Source of the DNA: CALCNS01 sp964425745
GTDB lineage: Bacteria; Bacillota; JAAYKD01
DNA: 40,990 bases
Direction: 5' to 3'
NCBI GenBank assembly: GCA_964425745.1
Contig: CAYRNW010000024.1
Span: 1-40,990, forward strand
In this document: positions 23,628 to 32,635 of the stretch, piece by piece
Numbering within the stretch: position 1 is the stretch's first letter
How the letters are laid out: every line of letters starts with the position of its first letter
Notes under the pieces: generated by a model
The model's database searches: none
Seen by the model: the letters and a program-made list of their open reading frames with translations, nothing else
Told to the model about the DNA's origin: nothing
Position numbers and translations under genes: made by a program

Positions 23628-24710
23628 ATGAATAAAGCACCGGAAGGTATCCCTCAAGCCGGGGAGAGTCAAGAGAAGCTTCATCAGCGACGGCCTCGAT
23701 ATAAAGGCACGCACCCAAAGGCATTTCAGGAGAAGTATAAAGAATTACAGCCCGAATTGTATGCAGATACAGTAGCGGAAATCATACAAAAAGGGAAGAC
23801 TCCTGCTGGAATGCATCGTCCTATCTGTGTCAAAGAAATCTTGGAAATCTTACAAATTACACCTGGGCAGATTGGATTGGATGCAACTTTAGGGTATGGT
23901 GGTCATACGGAAGAAATATTAAAAGCTCTTAGAGCACAGGGGCATTTGTATGCCATTGATGTCGATCCCCTAGAATTGCCACGGACTCAAGCTCGATTGG
24001 AGAACCTAGGATATGGTCCAGATCTATTAACGATTAGACAATTGAATTTCTCTGCCATCGATCAAATCATCCCGGAAAGCGGACCTTTGAATTTTATTTT
24101 AGCGGATTTGGGCGTCTCTTCGATGCAAATCGACAACCCGGAAAGAGGATTCTCCTTTAAACGAGAAGGCCCTTTAGACTTGCGACTCAATCCTAATAAG
24201 GGGAAGTCTGCTGCTGAGCGGTTGAGTACAATCACGCTTGAAGAGCTACAGGGAATGTTAACGGAGAACGCAGATGAACCCAACGCGGCGGTGATTGCTC
24301 GAGCGATTATTTCTGAAAGAAGAAAAGGCTTCGCGATTACAACCACAACTCAACTTCAGCAAATCATCAAAGAAGCTTTGAAGATTTTGCCTGGAAGGAA
24401 CCGTGAGGACGAGATCAAAAAAGCGTGTCAGCGTTGTTTTCAGGCCTTGCGAATCGATGTTAATCACGAATTAGAAGTGTTATATACATTTTTGGAGAAA
24501 CTACCTTCTGTCCTAGCTCCGGGTGGACGAGTAGCAGTCTTATCATTCCATTCCGGTGAAGATCGGTTGGTTAAAAAGTCTTTTCAGCATTTTTTCCGCG
24601 AAGGCGTATATCGAGAAATAGCTCCAGATCCGATTCGACCATCTTTAGAAGAATGCAACAGCAATAGCCGGGCTAAATCGGCAAAATTACGTTGGGCAAT
24701 CAAAGCATAA
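23628..24710 (+). CDS. rsmH: 16S rRNA (cytosine-1402-N4)-methyltransferase, long form
   Basis: A 360-residue SAM-dependent methyltransferase of the RsmH/MraW family. The SAM site is GLDATLGYGGHTEEIL. ILADLGVSSMQIDNPERGFSF, GPLDLRLNP, FQALRIDVNHEL and VLSFHSGEDR are all hallmark blocks. It has a ~70-residue N-terminal extension (RRPRYKGTHPKAFQEKYKEL and on) before the usual start near HRPICVKEILEIL. It is not beside ftsL, ftsI or other dcw genes, so it may be a paralogue of a dcw-located rsmH elsewhere. AGAGAAGGA precedes the ATG. A shared terminator with the M20 gene follows. Confidence 0.85.
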   Translation: MNKAPEGIPQAGESQEKLHQRRPRYKGTHPKAFQEKYKELQPELYADTVAEIIQKGKTPAGMHRPICVKEILEILQITPGQIGLDATLGYGGHTEEILKALRAQGHLYAIDVDPLELPRTQARLENLGYGPDLLTIRQLNFSAIDQIIPESGPLNFILADLGVSSMQIDNPERGFSFKREGPLDLRLNPNKGKSAAERLSTITLEELQGMLTENADEPNAAVIARAIISERRKGFAITTTTQLQQIIKEALKILPGRNREDEIKKACQRCFQALRIDVNHELEVLYTFLEKLPSVLAPGGRVAVLSFHSGEDRLVKKSFQHFFREGVYREIAPDPIRPSLEECNSNSRAKSAKLRWAIKA

Positions 24711-24744
24711 CATTTTCAAGAGCTAAAACAAGCATTAAAAACAG

Positions 24745-24784
24745 AAAAGATAGCATACACAAGCTTGTGTTGCTATCTTTTTTT
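24745..24784. terminator. Bidirectional terminator between rsmH and the M20 gene
   Basis: AAAAGATAGCA (24745-24755) pairs with TGCTATCTTTT (24771-24781). Inside it is the palindrome ACACAAGCTTGTGT. A tracts on the left and T tracts on the right serve both converging genes. Confidence 0.85.
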
Positions 24785-24791
24785 ACCTTTT

Positions 24792-26093
24792 CTATTTGGC
24801 GATTTCTTGCCAAGCCTTCAGATATTCCTCTTTGTTTTTATAAATAGGTTCAAAATTCCTAATAATCCCTTGTGCTACTGCAGCATCATCATACAGTAGG
24901 TCGATGATTGTCATCGCCATGGCTTTTGTTGGGGCAATGTAGAACAATTCAGGATCTTCGACCTGATAATCACTGGAATGCCCAACACCGCTCGCACCAC
25001 CGATATAAGGATGAATGGCAGGCATAAGATGCATGATATCACCGAAATCGCTACTGCCGGTCGTATGTCCATTGTTGATCACATTGGATTCTCCTACAAC
25101 CTCTACAGCATTGGTGTAGAACAATTGGTTCATCTCTTTGTTATTGATACGAGGCATATATCCGGGAATTTCTTTGATTTCTACATCGGCGCCCATAGCA
25201 TAAGCTCCGGCTCTGAAGGCACGGTTGACTTTTTGAGAAGCATCGGTAACCCCTGCCATGGTTTTCCCACGAACGTAGGTTTCAATGCGAACATCGGCAG
25301 GAACCACATTGACGAGGTCACCACCTTTGGTAATAATGGGGTGGACTCGGATCGTATCCTTCTCTTGGAAGGTTTCTCTTTGAAGTGCCACGGCCTGGAG
25401 ACCTAGGGTTGCGGCATTCAAAGCATTGATACCCAAATGAGGTGCCGCCCCAGCATGTGCTTCTTTCCCGGTGTATTTTACATATTTGACAATAAAGCCG
25501 GTGCTGGTTTCAGCAATCTCAATTTTGTTGCTGGTGACGCCATGGCACATCATTGCCATATCAATGTCATCAAAGCAACCAAGTTTGATCATCTCTTGTT
25601 TTCCACCGATGAAACTGATGACCCCTTTTTCTATGAGGTCGTTTCGATACTCAATCTCCACTGCTTCTTCTGCCGGAGTGGCCATGAGTACAACTTCACC
25701 GTCTAGCTCATCCATAACTCCACTGTATTTGAGCGCCATGCCGGTTCCCAACATGGAAGCAATCTGCATGAAATGTCCACAGGAATGAGAAGCTCCGGTT
25801 ACAGGATCTGCTTGGGGATGAGTAGGGCAGACAACCGCGTCCAATTCTCCCATAACGGCTATCTTGACTTTCGAGCTTTTCCCCTTTAATCTTGCAATAG
25901 AACCGGTCAAAGCAACTTTATTTTTGAACTCGAGACCCATTTTTTTAAAAATGCTTTCAACAAAAGCTGCCGTTTTATATTCTTTGTAGCCTAATTCGGG
26001 TGCAACTCGGATGGTCTCTCCGATTTTAAAGATTTCTTCACGGTGTTGGTCTATCGTGTCACAAACCAGTTTTTTCATTGCTTCTTTGTCCAT
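24792..26093 (-). CDS. M20 family metallopeptidase / amidohydrolase
   Basis: A 433-residue cytoplasmic enzyme of the M20D (amidohydrolase/AbgB-like) group. It would hydrolyse an N-acyl or peptide amide bond with two metals. MGELDAV and GASHSCGHFMQIA carry metal-ligand Asp, Cys and His, and ATPAEEA the Glu pair. EAHAGAAPHLGINAL is the dimerisation-domain motif, and GHTTGSSDFGDI and GGASGVGHSSDY close the active site. The substrate is unknown. AAGGAGG precedes the ATG. The promoter overlaps that of the divergent transporter. Confidence 0.9.
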   Translation of the reverse strand: MDKEAMKKLVCDTIDQHREEIFKIGETIRVAPELGYKEYKTAAFVESIFKKMGLEFKNKVALTGSIARLKGKSSKVKIAVMGELDAVVCPTHPQADPVTGASHSCGHFMQIASMLGTGMALKYSGVMDELDGEVVLMATPAEEAVEIEYRNDLIEKGVISFIGGKQEMIKLGCFDDIDMAMMCHGVTSNKIEIAETSTGFIVKYVKYTGKEAHAGAAPHLGINALNAATLGLQAVALQRETFQEKDTIRVHPIITKGGDLVNVVPADVRIETYVRGKTMAGVTDASQKVNRAFRAGAYAMGADVEIKEIPGYMPRINNKEMNQLFYTNAVEVVGESNVINNGHTTGSSDFGDIMHLMPAIHPYIGGASGVGHSSDYQVEDPELFYIAPTKAMAMTIIDLLYDDAAVAQGIIRNFEPIYKNKEEYLKAWQEIAK

Positions 26094-26131
26094 GTTGATC
26101 CTCCTTTTACTAATGGGGACTTGTTAGGTGA

Positions 26132-26174
26132 AGTATATCACACGTTTGAGTAAAAATACAAGTTACTGTATAAA
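26132..26174. promoter_or_regulatory. Overlapping divergent promoters (M20 gene / MOP transporter)
   Basis: Plus strand: TTGAGT (26146-26151), 17 bases, TATAAA (26169-26174) for the transporter. Minus strand: TTGTAT (complement of 26156-26161), 18 bases, TATACT (complement of 26132-26137) with an upstream TG for the M20 gene. The two overlap, so the genes could be regulated together. The 126-base leader up to 26301 holds nothing else that I recognise. Confidence 0.6.
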
Positions 26175-26300
26175 ACTGTGGCTTTGAAATTGCAAAGGAA
26201 TTCAGGTGTTCAAAGTGGAATTTTAATTGTTATAGTTTGTTTGACAGCAAATTTTCAGAAAATCAAAACAGGTTACTGTGGGAAGTGTGGAGTAGTAGTG

Positions 26301-27638
26301 ATGAATGTAAACACTGTAAGAAATGACAATAATGATAGCTCTGGTATGTTAAGAGGATTACTCTTGTTCTATGTTCCGTTGGGGTTATATTCTATGATTA
26401 TGATGACATCGCATAGTGTGATGAATTTAGGGGTTTCAAGAGCTGCCAATGCTGAAATTGGATTAGCGGCATTTTCGGTAGCAATGAATATTATGAATAT
26501 GTTTGCTTCCCCTTGTTTTACCTCGCGGCAATTGTTGGTAACCTTTGCACACGACAAGAAATCATTAGCGGTAACTAGATCCATGATGATTAAACTTGGT
26601 GTATTTTCATTAATCATGTTGGCACTCTTGGCACTAACGCCAATAGGGGATTTTGTCTTTGTGAAGATTTTCAATACACCGGCAAATCTATTGAATGATG
26701 TCAGAGCCGCAGCCGTTTTAACGCTCTCTTTACCTTTTATCTATACGCTCCGTTCTTATGCACAAGGAATTTTGATTGTTGTCAAGAAAACACAGTATCT
26801 AACCTATACCGTCGTAATTCGGATTCTATTTATGATTGGACTGGCTTTTGTCTTGCCCCAAATTAGTGTTTTAACCGGAGCCATGATTGGAATCATGATT
26901 TGGACATCAGGAATGGCGTTGGAAGCTGTAATTAATTATTTATTTTCAAGGGGTAGTTATAATGAATTACCGGAAGAACCTGATTACGAGTCGGGGAAGC
27001 AGGTTCTCACCACACAGCAAGCGTTTACATTTATTTGGCCGCTACTCGTAACGTCATTCATATGGACCTTAGGTTTACCCATGATCAACTCTGGGTTGGG
27101 ACGCACCAGTAATCCGGAACTCGCCTTAGCAACCTTTCAGGTTTCTCGAAATTACGTTTGGATCATTCTCGGCTTCATAGAAAACAATATGCGCCAGGTT
27201 CCTTTGATTTTTGGGACCAGCGAAGCAAAAATGAAGTACCTCAAGAAGTTTAACTTGGGTATTGGTGTAATCCTAATGGCGGCAGTTGCTTTGTTAGCGC
27301 TGACTCCGGTGGGGAACTGGGGATTGCTCAATATTATTGGAGTAAGTGAGAGCATTGCTAACGCTAGCCGTCCGGTATTGATTGTCTTAATCGCATTACC
27401 GGTCATTCTGGCTTATACCGAGTTTTACACCGGATTATTGATGAAAGTCAATAATACAAAAGCATTGAGTATTGGCAAAGTCATCAATCTTTCTGTAACC
27501 ATTAGTTCTGTTATTGCCATGTCCGTTTTAATGCCACAATTAGGTGCTACAGCAGCAGCAATTGGTGTAATCATTGGTTATGTTGCAGAGTTAATTTTTC
27601 TCTATGTTATTTATGAAAAATATACAACGACTGAGTAA
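26301..27638 (+). CDS. MOP-superfamily (MATE/flippase-like) membrane transporter
   Basis: A 445-residue protein with about 12 membrane segments in two similar halves. The repeated LLALTPIGDFVFVKI and LLALTPVGNWGLLNI mark equivalent positions in the halves. This is the architecture of the MOP superfamily (MATE efflux pumps and polysaccharide flippases). Sequence features do not decide between the two; no glycan genes are nearby. ATG 26301, eight bases after GTGGAG, is preferred over an open frame reaching back to 26178, whose start is non-family. The next gene follows after 24 bases and may share its transcript. Confidence 0.75.
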   Translation: MNVNTVRNDNNDSSGMLRGLLLFYVPLGLYSMIMMTSHSVMNLGVSRAANAEIGLAAFSVAMNIMNMFASPCFTSRQLLVTFAHDKKSLAVTRSMMIKLGVFSLIMLALLALTPIGDFVFVKIFNTPANLLNDVRAAAVLTLSLPFIYTLRSYAQGILIVVKKTQYLTYTVVIRILFMIGLAFVLPQISVLTGAMIGIMIWTSGMALEAVINYLFSRGSYNELPEEPDYESGKQVLTTQQAFTFIWPLLVTSFIWTLGLPMINSGLGRTSNPELALATFQVSRNYVWIILGFIENNMRQVPLIFGTSEAKMKYLKKFNLGIGVILMAAVALLALTPVGNWGLLNIIGVSESIANASRPVLIVLIALPVILAYTEFYTGLLMKVNNTKALSIGKVINLSVTISSVIAMSVLMPQLGATAAAIGVIIGYVAELIFLYVIYEKYTTTE

Positions 27639-27662
27639 TCCATAAACGAGGAGGAGAGAAGC

Positions 27663-27992
27663 ATGCCTTCGTCTAGAACAATTGTTGCAGGCATTCTTTT
27701 GGCCTTTGCATTAGCTTCATTTTGGATTAGTTACTTACAGTTCAATGAAAAAGGGATATTGCTCAATAATGCCTACCTTTATGCATCCAAAGAAGAGCGA
27801 AAAAGGATGAATAAGAAACCACATTATCGGCAGTCAGCTATCGTTTTTTCAGGGATTGGCGTGATTTTTTTATTGAATGCGATTCAAAGCATGATTCAGA
27901 GTGATTGGATCTTTTATGTGGTCATCGGCCTAGCAATCTTGTTGCTAGCATATGCTATCAAATCGACAATTGACCTTAACCAGATAAAATAA
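27663..27992 (+). CDS. Small membrane protein, DUF3784-like
   Basis: A 109-residue protein with three membrane segments (~6-24, ~60-78, ~83-102). The GKG-like start FNEKGILLNNAYLYASKEER followed by a basic stretch resembles DUF3784, though not all consensus residues match. The function is unknown. GAGGAGAG precedes the ATG. The stop lies two bases from the converging 3D-domain gene, and no terminator separates them. Confidence 0.55.
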   Translation: MPSSRTIVAGILLAFALASFWISYLQFNEKGILLNNAYLYASKEERKRMNKKPHYRQSAIVFSGIGVIFLLNAIQSMIQSDWIFYVVIGLAILLLAYAIKSTIDLNQIK

Positions 27993-27994
27993 GC

Positions 27995-29014
27995 TTAATC
28001 GTTAAGAAAGTAAACAATGGCATTTTTGCGCCCCCATGCTACAGCATCTGCATGCGTAGAGAAACCTAGATCCAAATGAGTAGCAAAAATCGCTCCACCG
28101 GTATCTCCGGCAACTGCATAGCCATAACCTTCAATGTAAAGCTTGGTTCCGAAGGGGATAACACTTGTATCAACACCAACGACCCCGTATCCTTGTGCTA
28201 ATCCGCTTGCTGTTATACCATAGCCATAGTCACCCGGATTTTTTCCGCAGCAAAGATAACAGGAACAGTAGCCGGTTGTGCTCATGTTGAGTGTTTTATA
28301 AGAATTCAATGTAGCTCCGTTGGCCAATTGAACCTGGGTACCGTATTCTTCTACCTGGTTTACCACCTTCACTTTTTCTTCGGTATTCTGAAGTGTCTTA
28401 CTTACGATCACTCCGTCTTCGCTGATTACTAGATACGTGCTGGTCGTTAAACCATCGATACCGCTGACAGTGACTTTTTTGTAAGCAGCGGGTAAATCAC
28501 TTCGGGGGATCGAGGTTGTGCTAAAGGGTACAACAATACTTTCGGTCAAAATTTCTTGGTTGACACGAATAACCTGAATCGCAATGTCTTTTGTAATAGG
28601 TGTCGATGGATCTGGTTGAATACGATCAAACTCGCCAACTTCTAATGCTAACTCTAGCAATAAATCTTCAACTGTCAAAGCGGAGCTTTCTCCGCTGTTT
28701 GTTGTTCCGTCAACAGTAATTGTATACGAAACACCGTAATAGACCGTAACGATTAAATCATCGGTCAATTTTTCATGGATTTCCGGAATCACTCGGTCCG
28801 ATTCTCGCAAAACGATCTTGCTTTCTTGCAGAAGATCGCCAACGGTAGCTTTCATCGTAATAATCGCACTTTCGTTGTCAGGGGTAATTAAAGTGATGTG
28901 TTTCAGTTGGCCTTGGTAGAATAACGCACCGGCTAAGCCAATGCTTACCATGAGGATCAGGAGTACTAGAATTTTTTTTTGAGAGATCAATTCCACATAT
29001 TTTTTAAAATTCAC
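27995..29014 (-). CDS. Cell-wall-associated protein with DUF348, G5 and 3D domains
   Basis: A 339-residue protein with one N-terminal membrane segment (~15-33). Two DUF348-like repeats follow (about 40-150; VGDLLQESKIVL and VEDLLLELALEV). A G5 domain covers ~155-235 (EEKVKVV, KTLQNTEEK). A C-terminal 3D domain covers ~245-335, with Asp residues in GVVGVDTSVIPFGTKLYI, VAGDTGGA and HLDLGFSTHADA. This is the YabE/YocH-Rpf architecture of Gram-positive lytic transglycosylases that act on peptidoglycan. A membrane-anchored, wall-remodelling role is likely. The ATG follows AGGAT on the minus strand. Confidence 0.85.
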   Translation of the reverse strand: MNFKKYVELISQKKILVLLILMVSIGLAGALFYQGQLKHITLITPDNESAIITMKATVGDLLQESKIVLRESDRVIPEIHEKLTDDLIVTVYYGVSYTITVDGTTNSGESSALTVEDLLLELALEVGEFDRIQPDPSTPITKDIAIQVIRVNQEILTESIVVPFSTTSIPRSDLPAAYKKVTVSGIDGLTTSTYLVISEDGVIVSKTLQNTEEKVKVVNQVEEYGTQVQLANGATLNSYKTLNMSTTGYCSCYLCCGKNPGDYGYGITASGLAQGYGVVGVDTSVIPFGTKLYIEGYGYAVAGDTGGAIFATHLDLGFSTHADAVAWGRKNAIVYFLND

Positions 29015-29118
29015 TTTTTTTAATCATCCTTTCCCAGGAGAGAGCATAGTTGATATTAACTTCTCTCTCTTCTTTTGTCAAGGAAAGCAGTTCAACGACC
29101 AATAGTGGGAGGTCAAAT

Positions 29119-29841
29119 ATGAGAATCAATAATTACATCAGTTCAACAGGACTATGCTCCAGAAGACAAGCGGACGAACTGATCGAACAGGGAAAAGTTA
29201 AGGTCAATGGAAAACTTGCCACGATTGGATTAGTAGTGAACCCAGAAGATAAGATCGAGGTCAATGGTGAATTGTTAAAGAGAACTAAGGCACATGTCTA
29301 TATTGCCTTAAATAAACCCACAGGGATTACTTGCACTACAGAACGTCATGTGAAAGGAAACATCATTGAGTTTATCAATCATCCCAAGCGCATTTTCCCC
29401 ATTGGCAGGTTAGATAAAGATTCTGAAGGGTTGATCCTCCTTACCAGCGATGGAAGTATTGTCAACGAGATTTTAACAGATAAAAACAAATATGAGAAAG
29501 AGTATGTTGTAACGGTAGACCAAGTGATCACTCCTGCTTTTCTCGAGGGCTTGTCCGCTGGGGTTCGCATTTTTAATCCTGTAAAGGACGAATTTACGAT
29601 AACAAATCCTTGTAAGATCGTTAAATTGAATTCCAAGATTTTTAGAATCACACTGACTCAAGGTCTTAATCGGCAAATCAGAAGGATGTGTGCTGCTTTT
29701 GGATATGAGGTAGTAAAATTGAAGCGCATTCGCATCATGAATATTGAGTTGAAAGATCTACCACTGGGAATGTGGAGAGATTTGACAAAGGGAGAGGTCG
29801 GCAGTTTATTGGCTACCGTGGATGTCGATCGAATTAAATAG
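29119..29841 (+). CDS. rluF: 23S rRNA pseudouridine synthase (RluF-like)
   Basis: A 240-residue RsuA/RluB-F family enzyme. Residues 1-48 are an S4 RNA-binding domain (MRINNYISSTGLCSRRQADE). The catalytic motif GRLDKDSEGLILLTSDG contains the essential Asp, and LTQGLNRQIRRMCAAFGYEV is the RluF-like C-terminal motif. It converts a uridine in 23S rRNA (U2604 in Escherichia coli RluF) to pseudouridine. GGGAGG precedes ATG 29119; longer frames upstream are not family sequence. It could share a transcript with the broken GNAT downstream. Confidence 0.85.
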   Translation: MRINNYISSTGLCSRRQADELIEQGKVKVNGKLATIGLVVNPEDKIEVNGELLKRTKAHVYIALNKPTGITCTTERHVKGNIIEFINHPKRIFPIGRLDKDSEGLILLTSDGSIVNEILTDKNKYEKEYVVTVDQVITPAFLEGLSAGVRIFNPVKDEFTITNPCKIVKLNSKIFRITLTQGLNRQIRRMCAAFGYEVVKLKRIRIMNIELKDLPLGMWRDLTKGEVGSLLATVDVDRIK

Positions 29842-29877
29842 AATCGGAAGAGGTAAAAGATGTTTCAATAAAGAGAG

Positions 29878-30410
29878 ATGAACCTAGAAGAGTCAACTAA
29901 GATTAAACAGATAGATGCTACCTGTTACATTGAAAATGCGTGGAGGATGAATCACGAAGCTGGCGAGTATGAACTGATTAAAATAGATTGGACGGACTTT
30001 GAGCTTCCGAACGGTTTTGAGTGGCATCTTGAACGCTTTGAAAAGACTTTACAATCCGGTGGCAAGGCCTTTGGGTGCTTTGACGATGATACGCTAGCAG
30101 GATATGCAACGCTAGACGCAGGAGTGTTTGGAAGAGAAGTGAAGTATGTACTGTTGGACCAAATGTTTGTCTCTAAAGACTACCGTGGCAAAGGCATAGG
30201 AAAAGAGCTTATTTCTCTTTGTTCAAGACAAGCGCTCAAGTTCGGGGCGAAAAAATCTATCTTTGTGCCGGGTCTTCTGAGGACACTATTGCATTCTATT
30301 GTAAATTGGGCTGTAAGCCCGCTTTGGAAAGAAATGACGAATTGTTCCAAGAAGATCCAAACGATATTCAACTTGAACTGAAGTGCAGTGAAGACAAATG
30401 TTGTTCTTGA
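29878..30410 (+). pseudogene. GNAT family N-acetyltransferase, frameshifted in an A run
   Basis: The first frame gives MNLEESTKIKQIDATCYIEN through QMFVSKDYRGKGIGKELISL (acetyl-CoA loop) to KFGAKK. It then loses homology. One extra A in the A6 tract at ~30250-30255 would join IYLCAGSSEDTIAFYCKLGC, then KPALERNDELFQ and a stop at 30410, a proper GNAT C-terminus. The lesion is the same type as at 19436. No ribosome site precedes ATG 29878, which also speaks for decay, or for translational coupling with rluF. Confidence 0.7.
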
Positions 30411-30437
30411 TCTGACACATTCTACAATGAATTATGA

Positions 30438-30773
30438 GCCATTCATAGAACTGATCTCGATAAAAAACATCCTGCTATTGGTTATCGAATGCTGGTTGGC
30501 ACAAGCGAGTTCTCAAATATTGCCGAGGGGGTACTCAGCCATCATGAACGATGGGACGGCAATGGCTATCCTAAGGGAATAAAAGGGAATGAGATTCCGA
30601 TTGAGGCAAGAATAATAGCCATTGCTGATGCATATGATGCGATGACTACCTCTAGACCCTATAGAAAAGTGGGTATGTCTTTGGAGAAAGCCAGACAGGA
30701 ATTGATCAAAGGAGCAGGGACTCAATTTGATCCTGAGATCGTCAATTTGATCATCAAGGAAAAACTGATATAG
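30438..30773 (+). pseudogene. HD-GYP domain, C-terminal fragment
   Basis: An open frame of about 110 residues that begins inside an HD-GYP domain: KKHPAIGYRMLVGTSEFSNI, AEGVLSHHERWDGNGYPKGI (the GYP motif), PIEARIIAIADAYDAMTTSR and GTQFDPEIV. The N-terminal half with the HD metal pair is missing, and a TGA precedes the fragment. An ATG at 30489 could start 94 residues without a good ribosome site. HD-GYP enzymes break cyclic di-GMP; this piece cannot. It lies next to the frameshifted GNAT, a local decay zone. Confidence 0.75.
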
Positions 30774-30781
30774 TTCTTTGG

Positions 30782-30819
30782 GAGAGAAGTGGGGGTGTAG
30801 ACCCTTGCTTCTCTTTTTT
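30782..30819 (+). terminator. Terminator upstream of korA
   Basis: AGAGAAG (with GTGGGGGT inside) pairs with (ACCCTTG)CTTCTCT, followed by TTTTTT. The middle of the stem has wobble pairs. It separates the HD-GYP fragment from korA. Confidence 0.7.
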
Positions 30820-30847
30820 GAACGAATACGTAAAGTTTAGCTATGAT
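30818..30847 (+). promoter_or_regulatory. Putative korAB promoter
   Basis: TTGAAC (30818-30823), 18 bases, TATGAT (30842-30847). It gives a leader of about 120 bases up to ATG 30971. I see no regulatory fold in the leader. Confidence 0.45.
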
Positions 30848-30970
30848 TGTATCAAAAACGCACTTTAATCACACCAAATAAAAGGAGCTGGGTAATACCT
30901 TGTCGAAATCTACTATAAATACCAATAAAATACCTTTGGGATGACTAGTACGAAACAGGAGGGAAGACAC

Positions 30971-32635
30971 ATGCATTATAACTTGCTCATTGGGGGTGCC
31001 GCTGGTCAAGGGATCGATACAATGGCTGCCATCTTCGGTAAACTCCTAAAAAAAGAAGGTTATGCTTTTCTCACATCATTCGATTTTATGTCAAGGATTC
31101 GAGGGGGTCATAACTTTATCCTCATTCGCTTTGGAGATCAACCGGTCTTCTCTCATAGTATGAAGCTCGATGGTCTTATTGCGCTTGACGATGCTACAGT
31201 AAGTCTTCATCTTAATGAATTAAAGGAAGACGGGTTCATCCTTTGCGATGAAAAAATCAAAACAGGTGATAAACGGGCTATAAAGATCCCCATGACTGAT
31301 CTTGCCAAAGAGCTTGGAAATCCGAGGGTTGCCGGTAGCATTGCCACGGGGGTTCTTTTGAAGCTTTTTGATTTGTCACTGGATGGAATCCAAGAGATTT
31401 TAAAAACTGAGCTGGACGAAAAATACATTCAAATCAATCTGAAAGCTTATGATAAAGGATATGAACTAGTAGAAACCCGTTACAACAAACTGAAAGCCGA
31501 TTACTCCAAAAATATGATTATCAATGGTAATAAAGCAGTTGCTTTTGGAGCATTGGCAGCAGGGCTTAAGTTTTATTCCGCATACCCCATGTCACCGTCT
31601 ACCGGTATCATGGAATTTTTGGCTGCTCATAGTACAGAACTCGATTTAGTCGTGGAGCAAGCAGAGGATGAAATCGCTGCCATCAATATGGTGCTTGGAG
31701 CTTCTTACGCTGGAGCACCATCGATGACCGGAACTTCAGGGGGAGGCTTTTCACTCATGGTTGAAGCTTTGGGGTTAAGTGGTATTGCAGAAATCCCAAT
31801 CGTGATTGTTGATGTTCAGCGACCGGGACCGGCGACAGGGTTACCGACTAGGACTGAGCATCGTGATCTGCGCTTTGTCATCCATGCTTCCCAAGGCGAA
31901 TTTCCCAGAAAGGTCATCGCCCTGCGCAATCATGAAGATGCCTATCTTCAAACGATTCGAGCCTTCCATACAGCTGAGAAGTATCAGATTCCTGTCATCA
32001 TTCTCAGTGATCAGTATTTGGCTGATAATTCTTCAACGGTTAATCCATTCACTCTGCCAAAGGAAGCCAAAAAAAACCAACCTGAAGTTTCAGCAGGTGA
32101 ATACAAGCGCTATCTCCTCACCGAAAACGGGATTTCTCCAAGGTTAATCCCAGGACAAACAACAAAATTGGTCTTGAGTGATAGCGACGAACATGATGAG
32201 CTTGGATTGATCACGGAATCCGCCGAGGTTCGAAACAGCATGGTGGAAAAGAGGACACGCAAACTCATTGGGGTTGCAGAAGAACTTGAAGAACCGGATT
32301 TCTTTGGTTCACTGAAGGCAGAGGTGCTATTGCTTGGCTGGGGCTCCACCTGGGGACCTATTAAAGAGGCAGTAGAACTCTTGAATTTAGAAACCCCCAA
32401 TCGATTTAGTGCACTGGTCTTTGGAGACGTATTCCCGCTTCCGGAAAAATTGTTAAGGGAAAAAGCGAAACAAGCTCAAGTGATTATCAATATTGAACAA
32501 AATGAAACCGGCCAATTTGCAGGATTGATTCGAGAAAAGACAGGGATAGTATGCACAACAAGCATTTTAAAGTATGATGGACGCCAGATTACCGGAGAAG
32601 AAATTGCTGAACGCGTGAAGGGGGTATTGATGTGA
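30971..32635 (+). CDS. korA: 2-oxoacid:ferredoxin oxidoreductase, fused gamma-alpha subunit (KorA type)
   Basis: A 554-residue subunit. Residues ~1-185 are a gamma domain (GGAAGQGIDTMAAIFGKLL, FDFMSRIRGGHNF). From ~200 the alpha domain follows (AYPMSPSTGIMEFLA, VEQAEDEIAAINMVLGASYA, TGTSGGGFSLMVEALG and RPGPATGLPTRTEHRDLRF). With KorB it decarboxylates a 2-oxoacid, probably 2-oxoglutarate, to its acyl-CoA and reduces ferredoxin; substrate choice is inferred from family. No delta (ferredoxin) subunit is encoded beside it. ATG 30971 follows CAGGAGGG; an ATG at 30941 lacks a site. It overlaps korB by four bases. Confidence 0.9.
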   Translation: MHYNLLIGGAAGQGIDTMAAIFGKLLKKEGYAFLTSFDFMSRIRGGHNFILIRFGDQPVFSHSMKLDGLIALDDATVSLHLNELKEDGFILCDEKIKTGDKRAIKIPMTDLAKELGNPRVAGSIATGVLLKLFDLSLDGIQEILKTELDEKYIQINLKAYDKGYELVETRYNKLKADYSKNMIINGNKAVAFGALAAGLKFYSAYPMSPSTGIMEFLAAHSTELDLVVEQAEDEIAAINMVLGASYAGAPSMTGTSGGGFSLMVEALGLSGIAEIPIVIVDVQRPGPATGLPTRTEHRDLRFVIHASQGEFPRKVIALRNHEDAYLQTIRAFHTAEKYQIPVIILSDQYLADNSSTVNPFTLPKEAKKNQPEVSAGEYKRYLLTENGISPRLIPGQTTKLVLSDSDEHDELGLITESAEVRNSMVEKRTRKLIGVAEELEEPDFFGSLKAEVLLLGWGSTWGPIKEAVELLNLETPNRFSALVFGDVFPLPEKLLREKAKQAQVIINIEQNETGQFAGLIREKTGIVCTTSILKYDGRQITGEEIAERVKGVLM

